Source: Lachnoclostridium sp. UBA1241 (GTDB lineage Bacteria > Bacillota > Clostridia > Lachnospirales > Lachnospiraceae). From it: a stretch of 9,043 nt of DNA. This document shows positions 1 through 6,631 of the stretch, in pieces. The stretch's first letter is position 1, and every line of letters begins with the position of its first letter. The notes under the pieces are model-generated. The model ran no database searches and was not told where the DNA came from. It saw only the letters and a list, made by a program, of their open reading frames with translations. The stretch is taken from assembly GCA_002308955.1 (NCBI GenBank), contig DBWJ01000074.1, forward strand, positions 1 through 9,043, in the 5' to 3' direction. The position numbers and the translations under genes were made by a program.

Positions 1-623
1 ACATGAATATCGGATGCTCTCTGGCGGGCTGCCGATTCAATCATGTTACGAACCATGATTACAATCGGGGAATCGGCTACGGTATCTTCTGCGTCTTCCT
101 CTTCACCGGCCGCCTTCTTGGCTTCACGCTCCTTGGCGTAAGCTTCGGCGGCATCCAGCGCCTCGGCGTTACCGAAGTACTTGTCGATGCACATCATGAT
201 ATCGCGTGTTGTTGCGATATAAGGCTCAATCTCCATATGGGTAACCATCGAAAGGTCATCGATTGCCACCATATCCATGGGGTCGGCCATTGCCACGCGG
301 AGAATGTTCTGTCCGCCGGTAGCATATCCAAACGGCATTACCATGTATTTTCTGAGAATGCCGGGATTAATCAGATTAACGATATCGTCCGGGATAACGA
401 TTGTAGACGGAGAAACCATCTCAACTCCGAGCTGCCTCGTCAGCGCCCTGGTGATATTCTCCTCAGTGGTGAACCCGAGCTCTACAAGGGTTTCACCGAG
501 TTTCTTTCCGCCGTTCGTCTTGCGGGCTTCCATTGCCTGTTCAATCTGTTCGGGCGTTACAACATTCTCGGAAACGAGCATATCACCCAGTCGTCTTTTC
601 TTACGATAGATTTCGCCGGCCAT
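1..623 (-). CDS. Type IV pilus / type II secretion assembly ATPase, PilB/GspE family (N-terminal part, cut by window edge)
   Basis: This is the first 207 codons of a PilB/GspE/MshE-type ATPase, the cytoplasmic motor that powers assembly of type IV pili or type II secretion pseudopili. Residues about 10-150 form an MshEN-type N-terminal domain: RLGDMLVSENVVTPEQIEQA, then KLGETLVELGFTTEENITRA, a tandem of the same helical motif. Residues 158-182 are a charged, Ala/Glu-rich linker. The fragment ends in AARQRASDIH, the well-known ASDIHIE segment that opens the ATPase domain, so Walker A and B lie beyond the window. The ATG at 623 is preceded by AAGGAGG at good spacing, and a promoter lies just upstream. 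It seems to be transcribed separately from the operon to its right. PilB cannot be told from GspE without the C-terminus and neighbouring genes; pilB is the commoner case in Clostridia. Confidence 0.9.
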   Translation of the reverse strand, partial: MAGEIYRKKRRLGDMLVSENVVTPEQIEQAMEARKTNGGKKLGETLVELGFTTEENITRALTRQLGVEMVSPSTIVIPDDIVNLINPGILRKYMVMPFGYATGGQNILRVAMADPMDMVAIDDLSMVTHMEIEPYIATTRDIMMCIDKYFGNAEALDAAEAYAKEREAKKAAGEEEDAEDTVADSPIVIMVRNMIESAARQRASDIH

Positions 624-671
624 CAGGAAAGCCTCCTTCATTCGATACAATAAGGTCTTGTCTACAATTAG

Positions 672-700
672 AGAATACCACTTTCGAGAAAAAATTTCAA
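672..700 (-). promoter_or_regulatory. Sigma-A type promoter of the PilB/GspE gene
   Basis: On the minus strand a -35 box TTGAAA (700-695) is followed by a 17-base spacer and a -10 box TATTCT (677-672). Transcription would start near 665, giving a leader of about 40 bases before the ATG at 623, with AAGGAGG in between. Each box differs from consensus at one or two positions and the spacing is ideal. Confidence 0.7.
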
Positions 701-898
701 GGCGAAACGCTTACTTTTTGTGCACTTGTTCCAAATATTTTTGCTTTCTTGTGGTTTTCTTTCTGTCGTCTTCTAGATGTTGTGGTGAAACCCTTTATTT
801 TCGGGCATTTGTCACATGTGTTTGTAAATTTTTTGTTAACGGCAAATTTCAAACATCGTTAAAATGCAAATGTTTAATGCAATAATATCCGTCAGAAA

Positions 899-919
899 TT
901 GTTAACATTTTGTTAACAA
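899..919 (-). repeat. Perfect 8-bp inverted repeat after the operon end (operator or weak terminator)
   Basis: TTGTTAAC at 899-906 and GTTAACAA at 912-919 form a perfect inverted repeat around a 5-base spacer. It begins three bases past the stop codon of the methyltransferase gene. As RNA it would make an AT-rich 8-bp hairpin followed on the minus strand by only a short TTT tract, so it would be a weak intrinsic terminator. As DNA it resembles a dimeric regulator site. A third GTTAAC lies at 835-840. The rest of the spacer (624-921) is AT-rich and shows no gene. Confidence 0.45.
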
Positions 920-921
920 GG

Positions 922-1638
922 CTAAAAACCGTATGTATTTATGACCTCTTCCGTGTATTTTCCCGGTTTTTCCCACACAATCAATGGTTTTTCGACCTGA
1001 ATTCTCGGTCTTCCGCCTTTCACGCAGCCGAGAAGCATCATGTTAGGTTCCTTGTCGACATACGAATGGACCATCCGCAGCCGTTTGGGCTCCAGTCCGA
1101 ATTTCACCAGGGTGGTGATTATCTCAGGAAGACGGAACGGCCTGTGGACAAGATAAAACCGCCCTCCCGGCTTAAGTACGGCCGCTGCCTGTTCCGCTAC
1201 ATCGGCAAATGTGCACAGAACCTCGTGCCTTGCAATCGCCTTGGCGTTCTGCGGGTTGATCAGCCCGTGACCGCCGGTCATATACGGCGGATTCGAGACG
1301 ACAACATCGAACGATGCTTTGCCAAACAGGTTCACGGAATCCTTTAGGTCCCCGTGAACAACGGTTATCCGGTCAGAAAGCCCGTTAAGCGTAACATTTC
1401 TCGCAGCAAGCTCTGCGCATTCCTGTTGCACCTCTATCCCGACAATCTGTCCCGCCTCGGTCTTCGCAGACAAAAGCAAGGGGAGTATCCCTGTGCCGGT
1501 TCCCATGTCCAGCACACGCTCCCCTTTCTTTACTTCGGCCCAGCCCGAGAGGAAAACCGCATCCATTCCGAAGCGGAATTTATCGCTGTCTTCCACCATC
1601 TTAAGCCCGTTTCGCTGCAGATCCACCAGTTTTTCCAT
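922..1638 (-). CDS. tRNA1(Val) (adenine37-N6)-methyltransferase family protein (TrmN6/YabB type)
   Basis: A 238-aa class I SAM-dependent methyltransferase of the TrmN6/YfiC/YabB family (COG4123 type). SAM-binding motif I is VLDMGTGTG at residues 43-51, followed by the acidic residue in GIEV (E69). The catalytic NPPY motif is at 116-119; NPPY marks methyltransferases that act on the exocyclic amino group of adenine or on a glutamine amide. The E. coli homologue TrmN6 makes m6A37 in tRNA1(Val); the Gram-positive YabB branch is usually placed by homology, so the exact tRNA target is inferred. It is the last gene of the operon, two bases after the ricT stop, which fits translational coupling. The ricT-yabB neighbourhood matches Bacillus, although the yabA gene that separates them there is absent here. 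Length is typical of the family. Confidence 0.88.
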   Translation of the reverse strand: MEKLVDLQRNGLKMVEDSDKFRFGMDAVFLSGWAEVKKGERVLDMGTGTGILPLLLSAKTEAGQIVGIEVQQECAELAARNVTLNGLSDRITVVHGDLKDSVNLFGKASFDVVVSNPPYMTGGHGLINPQNAKAIARHEVLCTFADVAEQAAAVLKPGGRFYLVHRPFRLPEIITTLVKFGLEPKRLRMVHSYVDKEPNMMLLGCVKGGRPRIQVEKPLIVWEKPGKYTEEVINTYGF

Positions 1639-1640
1639 AA

Positions 1641-2525
1641 TTACTCTAACGCCTTCAACGCTTTCTCGGAGGCGTCCTCTTTGGATTCCTTCCGAGGCTT
1701 GCGCGGGCGGAATTTTAATTCCTCCGGACCATACTCCCGGATTTCCTTCTCGTCACCGTCTACGCCGTTCACATGAACAAGCACCTTAACGCGCTGCTTC
1801 AGTACGTTAAGCTCTGTTACCTCGCCGGTTAATCCTTCCGGTGTGTGAACCGTCTCTCCGAGATTCGGCAGGCGGCTGTTCAGATACTCATAGGCATCCT
1901 CTTCGTGCTTCAGGCAGCACATCAGACGGCCGCAGTTTCCGCTGATCTTCGTCGGATTCAGCGAAAGATTCTGCTCCTTTGCCATCTTTACGGAAACCGG
2001 AATAAAATCCGAAAGGTAGGTATGACAGCACAATTCGCGGCCGCATATGCCGATGCCCCCGCGAAGCTTTGCCTCATCGCGGACACCAATCTGGCGAAGC
2101 TCAATTCTTGTATGGAACACCGTCGCCAGGTCCTTTACCAGTTCACGGAAATCCACTCTCCCGTCCGCGGTGAAATAGAAAAGCAGCTTGCTTCCGTCAA
2201 AGGTGTATTCGCAGCTGATCAGCTTCATATCAAGCCCGTGCTTCGCAACCTTCTCGGCACATTGCGCGAGCGCTTCCTTTTCTTTGGCGGCATTTGCCGC
2301 AACCCGTTCCTCATCAGCGGCTGTGGCCAGCCGGATGATCGGCTTCACGGGAGGCATGTCAGGCGTTTCCTCAATCTCTCTTTTCTCAAGCACAACCGTG
2401 CCGTACTCCACGCCCCTTGCCGTCTCCACAATAACATGGCTGCCGCGCTCCACTTCAAAATCCACAGGGTCGAAATAATAAACCTTTCCGGCCTGCCGGA
2501 AACGAACTCCGATAATTGAAATCAT
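1641..2525 (-). CDS. ricT: RicT / YaaT, PSP1-domain protein (stage 0 sporulation family)
   Basis: A 294-aa PSP1-domain protein of the YaaT/RicT family. In Bacillus subtilis RicT joins RicA and RicF in an iron-sulfur-bearing complex that aids RNase Y-dependent mRNA maturation and influences sporulation, competence and biofilm formation; whether this organism has the partners cannot be seen. The clear signature is the paired cysteine cluster CGRELCC (residues 161-167) and CGRLMCC (198-204), the ligand-rich core of the PSP1 domain. The N-terminal 50 residues (VRFRQAGKVYYFDP, then GVEYGTVV) are also typical. The C-terminal tail from about 272 is charged and Lys/Arg/Glu-rich. The ATG at 2525 follows AAGAAAGGA, which overlaps the holB stop codon 12 bases upstream, so the two genes are probably coupled. 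Position directly after holB is conserved in Bacillota. Confidence 0.93.
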   Translation of the reverse strand: MISIIGVRFRQAGKVYYFDPVDFEVERGSHVIVETARGVEYGTVVLEKREIEETPDMPPVKPIIRLATAADEERVAANAAKEKEALAQCAEKVAKHGLDMKLISCEYTFDGSKLLFYFTADGRVDFRELVKDLATVFHTRIELRQIGVRDEAKLRGGIGICGRELCCHTYLSDFIPVSVKMAKEQNLSLNPTKISGNCGRLMCCLKHEEDAYEYLNSRLPNLGETVHTPEGLTGEVTELNVLKQRVKVLVHVNGVDGDEKEIREYGPEELKFRPRKPRKESKEDASEKALKALE

Positions 2526-2537
2526 AACAATCCTTTC

Positions 2538-3533
2538 TTAAGAGCGAAAGCTCTCTTTCATATGTACAAGCATCAGCCAGACCGCCGGTTCCGGCGTGAC
2601 ATTGGCCTTTCGCTTGGCAATCAGTTCTTCCAATTCTTCCTGAAGCTTACGAATCCCCTCATACGTAATTCTTTCCGCCTGACTCGAAAGCGCGCTCTCC
2701 TCCTGCGAAAACATCAGCTCGGCTTTCTTTCCGGACGCCTTCCGGTACAGGAGGTCCCGAAGCCAGACCTGCATCAGCTCAAGAATGTCACCGAGGTCAT
2801 CCTTCCTAGCTGCGAGCGATTTTGCCATTGACGCCATCCGTTCCTCGTCCATATCCGGCAGGTTCTGCATCAGTCCCGCGACCAGATCCTTCCTCTCCTG
2901 GAACTCCTCGGATGCGGCGCAGGCCAGCGCCTTGCCGGGGCTTCCTCCGGCATATGCTGCCGCAAGGCGGGCGCGATAATCCGGTATTCCCGCTTCTTTC
3001 ATCAGAAACGGCACAAGCTCCGAATCCGGAACCGGCAGAAAATTAAGAACCACAGCACGCGATAGAATCGTCGGAAGAAAGGCTTCCCGGTTGTTCGTAA
3101 GAAGAATAATCACGCCGTATTCGGGAGGCTCCTCAAGCGTCTTCAGAAGCGCGTTCTGCGCCTGCTCATTCATTTTTTCGGCTTCATTCACCAGGAAAAT
3201 CTTATACGGTCCTGCGTATGGCTTGATGGCAATCGGCGCGCAGATGCTTTCCCGGACGTCTCCGACCGAGATGATGCTCTTCTCGTGCGTCACCCATACA
3301 ACATCCGGCTGATTTCCCGATTCCATCTGCAGGCACGAAAGACACCGTCCGCACGGCTCTGTGCCGCCCTCTTTACATTGCAGTGCGGCGGCAAATGCGA
3401 ACGCCATGGTCCGCTTTCCGATTCCGTCATCGCCTTCAAAGATATAAGCATGTGAAACCTGATGATTCCGAATGCCCTGCTGAAGATGTTCCTTGATTGT
3501 TTTATGACCGATGATGTCACGAAACAACTTCAT
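2538..3533 (-). CDS. holB: DNA polymerase III subunit delta prime
   Basis: A 331-aa AAA+ clamp-loader subunit. With delta and tau/gamma it opens the sliding clamp and loads it on DNA at the replication fork. Residues 1-33 (FRDIIGHKTIKEHLQQGI, then HAYIFEG) are the family's standard opening. A P-loop-like GDDGIGKRT is at 34-42. Zinc-module cysteines are at 53, 61, 64 and 67 (CGRCLSC). NALLKTLEEPPE at 127-138 is the diagnostic sensor-1-side helix. Two motifs are degenerate: Walker B reads KIFLVNEAEK, with Asn where Asp is usual, and the SRC motif reads SRA (158-160), keeping the arginine finger but not the Cys. Such decay fits a delta prime that supplies an arginine finger rather than hydrolysing ATP. 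The ATG at 3533 lies inside the end of the upstream kinase gene (17-base overlap), with AAGGAG ahead of it. Confidence 0.95.
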   Translation of the reverse strand: MKLFRDIIGHKTIKEHLQQGIRNHQVSHAYIFEGDDGIGKRTMAFAFAAALQCKEGGTEPCGRCLSCLQMESGNQPDVVWVTHEKSIISVGDVRESICAPIAIKPYAGPYKIFLVNEAEKMNEQAQNALLKTLEEPPEYGVIILLTNNREAFLPTILSRAVVLNFLPVPDSELVPFLMKEAGIPDYRARLAAAYAGGSPGKALACAASEEFQERKDLVAGLMQNLPDMDEERMASMAKSLAARKDDLGDILELMQVWLRDLLYRKASGKKAELMFSQEESALSSQAERITYEGIRKLQEELEELIAKRKANVTPEPAVWLMLVHMKESFRS

Positions 3534-4122
3534 CCCCGCACTCCTTCTCTATCTCTGCACAGAGTTCATCAAGAACCCGCTGATAGTCGTCATTCACAAA
3601 GCGTTTCTGTATTCCCAATCGGTTCAAAACCTCTTCCGAGAAATCCTTCGCATCGGCAAGAAACCTCCTGCACATTTCTTCATACTTCGGTTTTGCCTGC
3701 GCACGTTCTCTCTTAAGGGCACGCTCCAGACGAACCCCGTCATCGGTTTCGATATAAAGCGGTATGACATGCTCCGCTCCGAAATAGTCGCGAAGCTTTT
3801 CATATGCGGCAGGAGTGACAATCAGAATGCTGCTTCTTTTAGAAAGGTCAATCTGCCCGTCATCCGCGGTCAAATAATACCAGTATCCAAAAAGGGTTTT
3901 ATAATGACGTTCCTCAATGATTCTTCCGGATTCTACCATCTGAACCATCTGATTCTCCGTTATAAAGTGATATTCCCTACCTTCCGATTCTCCCTGTCTC
4001 CTTGGTCTTGTTGTATACGGAACAACCGACCCCAGACAGTCTGCGAATCGGCTTTTAATATCTCTATAGAGCGTATCCTTTCCGGACGCGCTCTTGCCCA
4101 TTATCAGAAATAGCTTTCCCAT
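3517..4122 (-). CDS. Guanylate-kinase-like P-loop kinase
   Basis: A 201-aa P-loop protein related to guanylate kinase. Walker A is GKSASGKDT (residues 9-17). The GMP-side signature YTTRPRR (36-42) followed by GESEGREYHF (44-53) matches the TTRxxRxGExxGxxYHF block that holds the guanine and phosphate in GMK, and IIEERH near 68-73 matches the acidic residue that contacts the base. Downstream it diverges: the usual GNxYGT becomes FGYWYYLT, and the acidic LDID strand becomes LIVTP. It may therefore phosphorylate GMP poorly or use another substrate. In Bacillus the gene upstream of holB in this cluster encodes thymidylate kinase (with small genes between), so this gene occupies a comparable slot. 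I chose ATG at 4122 because GGAG lies eight bases upstream; a GTG at 4131 would sit on that ribosome binding site. It follows the STT3-like gene by 16 bases. Confidence 0.8.
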   Translation of the reverse strand: MGKLFLIMGKSASGKDTLYRDIKSRFADCLGSVVPYTTRPRRQGESEGREYHFITENQMVQMVESGRIIEERHYKTLFGYWYYLTADDGQIDLSKRSSILIVTPAAYEKLRDYFGAEHVIPLYIETDDGVRLERALKRERAQAKPKYEEMCRRFLADAKDFSEEVLNRLGIQKRFVNDDYQRVLDELCAEIEKECGDEVVS

Positions 4123-4130
4123 TTTCCTCA

Positions 4131-4134
4131 CTCC
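4131..4134 (-). promoter_or_regulatory. Ribosome binding site fixing the start of the kinase gene
   Basis: GGAG on the minus strand, separated by eight bases from ATG at 4122. The in-frame GTG at 4131 overlaps this site and has no separate Shine-Dalgarno sequence at normal spacing, so the shorter protein is favoured. Confidence 0.6.
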
Positions 4135-4138
4135 GGTT

Positions 4139-6631
4139 TTAGTCGCCTGTCCGAACTCTCCAAACAGAAACCCCGTAATTGTTGTACTTTCTTACACTCT
4201 GCGAACCGATGCGGCGCTGCGTCACCGTGGACTCTTCTGACACATCGGAAGGAATCAGGTCCTCACACATTTTTTCAAATGTATCCTGGCCGGCTCCGCC
4301 GAAAAGATACAGGCGGAACAAAACCGAATCCGGCATTTTCACATCACAGAAAACAACCGAGATCCTGTTATTCTCTTCAAGAATCAACAACGCTCCGCGG
4401 TCAACAATATTCTCCTCCGTCGATGCGGGGTCTGCTAATTCATCATATACAAGGACGCCGTCTTTCATATATACGGTTCTTTTCGCAACCGCGGATACTC
4501 CGCCCGGATTGATTAACCTGCCGAGTATCTCCCCGTCTTCAACAGAAAGGACCGCCTTCCATTCCCCGATTGAATTCTTATTCCAAAGCGCACACGTTGC
4601 ACGCTCTCCTTCAGACGGCTTTATCACCGATTGCTGCCCAAGGAATGTACTCACCCCGGCGGCATTCTCCGGCGTCATCATTCCGGTAAAATCCCATTCG
4701 CTGAAATACAATAACCCCGCTGCTGTCCGGAACATATTCGTGTTCATGACCAGATAAATCTCCGGGCAATCCTTAGGATGTGTAAGAGAAAGAAGCTTTT
4801 CTATCTGCTCCTGCGAGAAGCGCGCCTTCAGAACCGCCTCGGCCTGCTCTCTTGAAAGCGGAAGGATTTCCTTCAGCAGCTCACAAGCCTTTCGGTTCCC
4901 GCCGCACAGCCCATATGCATAATCCGTTGCATCCAGTCCGCTGCCCTGAAGCATTCCGGCAATACCCGCGGAAAGCTTCTCATCGTCGGTTAACAGCATC
5001 GTTGCCAGCCAATAGAAGTACTCCCCGTTATAAGTTCCGCCGTCTGCTATTGACCTGCGTTTCGCATAATACTGGTAAGCATAGCCGTAACTCCAGAAGT
5101 CTGCGATTACGGCCTTTTCGTCCGCATTATCACGAATCCGAATCAGCGCATCCTCCAGAGGCTTTTCCACAACAGGAGTTGCCCCGGACACATTCAATTG
5201 CGTGTTTTCAAACGAGCTTACAAGAATCGCTGCGGCAAGTACAGCCAGGAGCACATAGTCCTTTTTCATACGGCTTCCGAAGAATCCGTATGCCATAATA
5301 AGCGCCGCCGAAACACATGCCGCTGTCCCATTCCAGTAAACGACGACCATGAATATGACTCCGGCGCAGATAAGATAGCCTGCGCGTCTCTGTATCTTCG
5401 TTCTTTGCTCCTGAACCAGCCAGTTTCTTACTATAAAGAAGCCAAATGCTATGACAACGGCCATGGGAAGCACAACAAATTCCATAAACCGGACCGCCCT
5501 CAAGCTCAGGTAGACAGACCCCAGCAGCCAGCAACCTGCTGCCACGAAAAGAAAATCCCGCTCCGAATTGCCTTCTTCCTTTTTGCTTCGTCTTTTGATA
5601 AAACGAATTGTACAAAGCACGCAGGAGAGTAACACAAATCCGATAACTATCAGGCCGCCGCAGTAGCTGACAAGGTCCGAATCCACGGACATAAACCAAT
5701 ACCAAAATCCCTTCGAGGATACCAGCTTGGTCTTCGTCATCTCAACAAGATTGGCAGACGCCTCCGGCCAGGGTTCCTGGATCTTGACAGTACCGAACAT
5801 TGACCTGAACCGGTTAATCATCGATGTCATTTTGGGAAGCAGCGGAATCATCATCCCACAAACCGCAAACGCAGGAATCAGAAGCGGCCGCTTCTGCTTA
5901 AGCAAAACCCGGGTAACAACAATCGCAAAAACGGTCGTCCCGATTGCTATAACAACATAGGAATAAAAGCTGCCCCAGATAAATCGCAAAAGGATTGTCG
6001 CGGCAACGGTAATTGCTCCATATGTAATCATTTCTTTCCGCGTCTTCGAAAGCACGCACTCGTACAAAGAAAAGATTATAGTTCCGGCTAGCAGGCAGAT
6101 GAACGCGTCTGTATCGAAAAAACCCGCAAAGGAATGCTTGAAAAACGGCGGCGCCAATGCAACCAAAAGCGCTCCGACCACCGCGGCATCCCTCGAAACC
6201 CGCTTCTTTAAGAAGAGGTATGCCGGGATTGTACAGAGTCCCAGAATAAACGAACTGAAATGAATGCACAGGGCATAAATGCTGATGCGTATTCCTATCG
6301 CCCGAAGCAGGAACCATACAAGAGCCGCCATTGCGCTCATAAGCTGCGGATCTCTGCTGTCTGCATTCGAACGTACCGCCGTCATCATTTGATCATTGGA
6401 TCTTCCCGAAAACAGCCGGATGGAAGAAAGCCCGCCCTCTGTGAACTCGCGTGCTTTCCGAATATAATAATAGGTGTCCATGTCAAGAGCGTATACCCCT
6501 TCTTCCCCGGTATACATCTCTTCCGTCTGTTCGTCCCATTTGCGGCTCAAGGGCTGCGCAAGCAGATATACAAGAACCACCATTCCAAGGATAATCAACA
6601 GGTCTATCCACAATCTATGCTTCTGTTCCAT
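4139..6631 (-). CDS. STT3/PglB/AglB-like oligosaccharyltransferase with variant FWSYG signature
   Basis: An 830-aa membrane protein with the full STT3 architecture, the enzyme class that moves a lipid-linked glycan to Asn of acceptor proteins outside the membrane. Residues 1-475 hold about 11-13 hydrophobic segments; 475-830 form a soluble C-terminal domain. Catalytic motifs: DMDTYYYIRKAREF at 50-63 matches the first acidic loop (Asp56 region of PglB); HSFAGFFDTDAFI at 166-178 matches the SGYYDTDM block with both metal-binding Asp (D173, D175); IQEPWP near 284-289 resembles the SVSE/TIxE glutamate. The WWDYG signature appears as FWSYG (512-516), followed by YQYYAKRRSIADGG as in the family. 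IYLVMNTNMF near 625-634 matches the following conserved strand. The ATG at 6631 is preceded by GGAAGGA and starts directly before the first TM; the longer frame to 6679 has no such site. It overlaps the upstream gene by 17 bases. Donor and acceptor are unknown. Confidence 0.82.
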   Translation of the reverse strand: MEQKHRLWIDLLIILGMVVLVYLLAQPLSRKWDEQTEEMYTGEEGVYALDMDTYYYIRKAREFTEGGLSSIRLFSGRSNDQMMTAVRSNADSRDPQLMSAMAALVWFLLRAIGIRISIYALCIHFSSFILGLCTIPAYLFLKKRVSRDAAVVGALLVALAPPFFKHSFAGFFDTDAFICLLAGTIIFSLYECVLSKTRKEMITYGAITVAATILLRFIWGSFYSYVVIAIGTTVFAIVVTRVLLKQKRPLLIPAFAVCGMMIPLLPKMTSMINRFRSMFGTVKIQEPWPEASANLVEMTKTKLVSSKGFWYWFMSVDSDLVSYCGGLIVIGFVLLSCVLCTIRFIKRRSKKEEGNSERDFLFVAAGCWLLGSVYLSLRAVRFMEFVVLPMAVVIAFGFFIVRNWLVQEQRTKIQRRAGYLICAGVIFMVVVYWNGTAACVSAALIMAYGFFGSRMKKDYVLLAVLAAAILVSSFENTQLNVSGATPVVEKPLEDALIRIRDNADEKAVIADFWSYGYAYQYYAKRRSIADGGTYNGEYFYWLATMLLTDDEKLSAGIAGMLQGSGLDATDYAYGLCGGNRKACELLKEILPLSREQAEAVLKARFSQEQIEKLLSLTHPKDCPEIYLVMNTNMFRTAAGLLYFSEWDFTGMMTPENAAGVSTFLGQQSVIKPSEGERATCALWNKNSIGEWKAVLSVEDGEILGRLINPGGVSAVAKRTVYMKDGVLVYDELADPASTEENIVDRGALLILEENNRISVVFCDVKMPDSVLFRLYLFGGAGQDTFEKMCEDLIPSDVSEESTVTQRRIGSQSVRKYNNYGVSVWRVRTGD

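Noticed and set aside
3..653. Plus-strand open frame of 216 codons at the left edge
   Set aside because: It is antisense to the PilB/GspE gene, whose MshEN and ASDIH motifs are clear, and its predicted protein has no family features.
813..820. CACATGTG palindrome
   Set aside because: A single 8-base palindrome in an AT-rich spacer is expected by chance often enough, and it is not repeated nearby.
1845..2519. Plus-strand open frame of 224 codons
   Set aside because: It lies wholly antisense to ricT, which has conserved cysteine motifs; long antisense frames are expected at this codon bias.
3511..4113. Plus-strand open frame of 200 codons
   Set aside because: It is antisense to the guanylate-kinase-like gene and has no recognisable domain.
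5208..5705. Minus-strand frame of 165 codons inside the STT3-like gene
   Set aside because: It overlaps the transmembrane part of the STT3-like frame on the same strand, has no ribosome binding site I can support, and ends within that gene.
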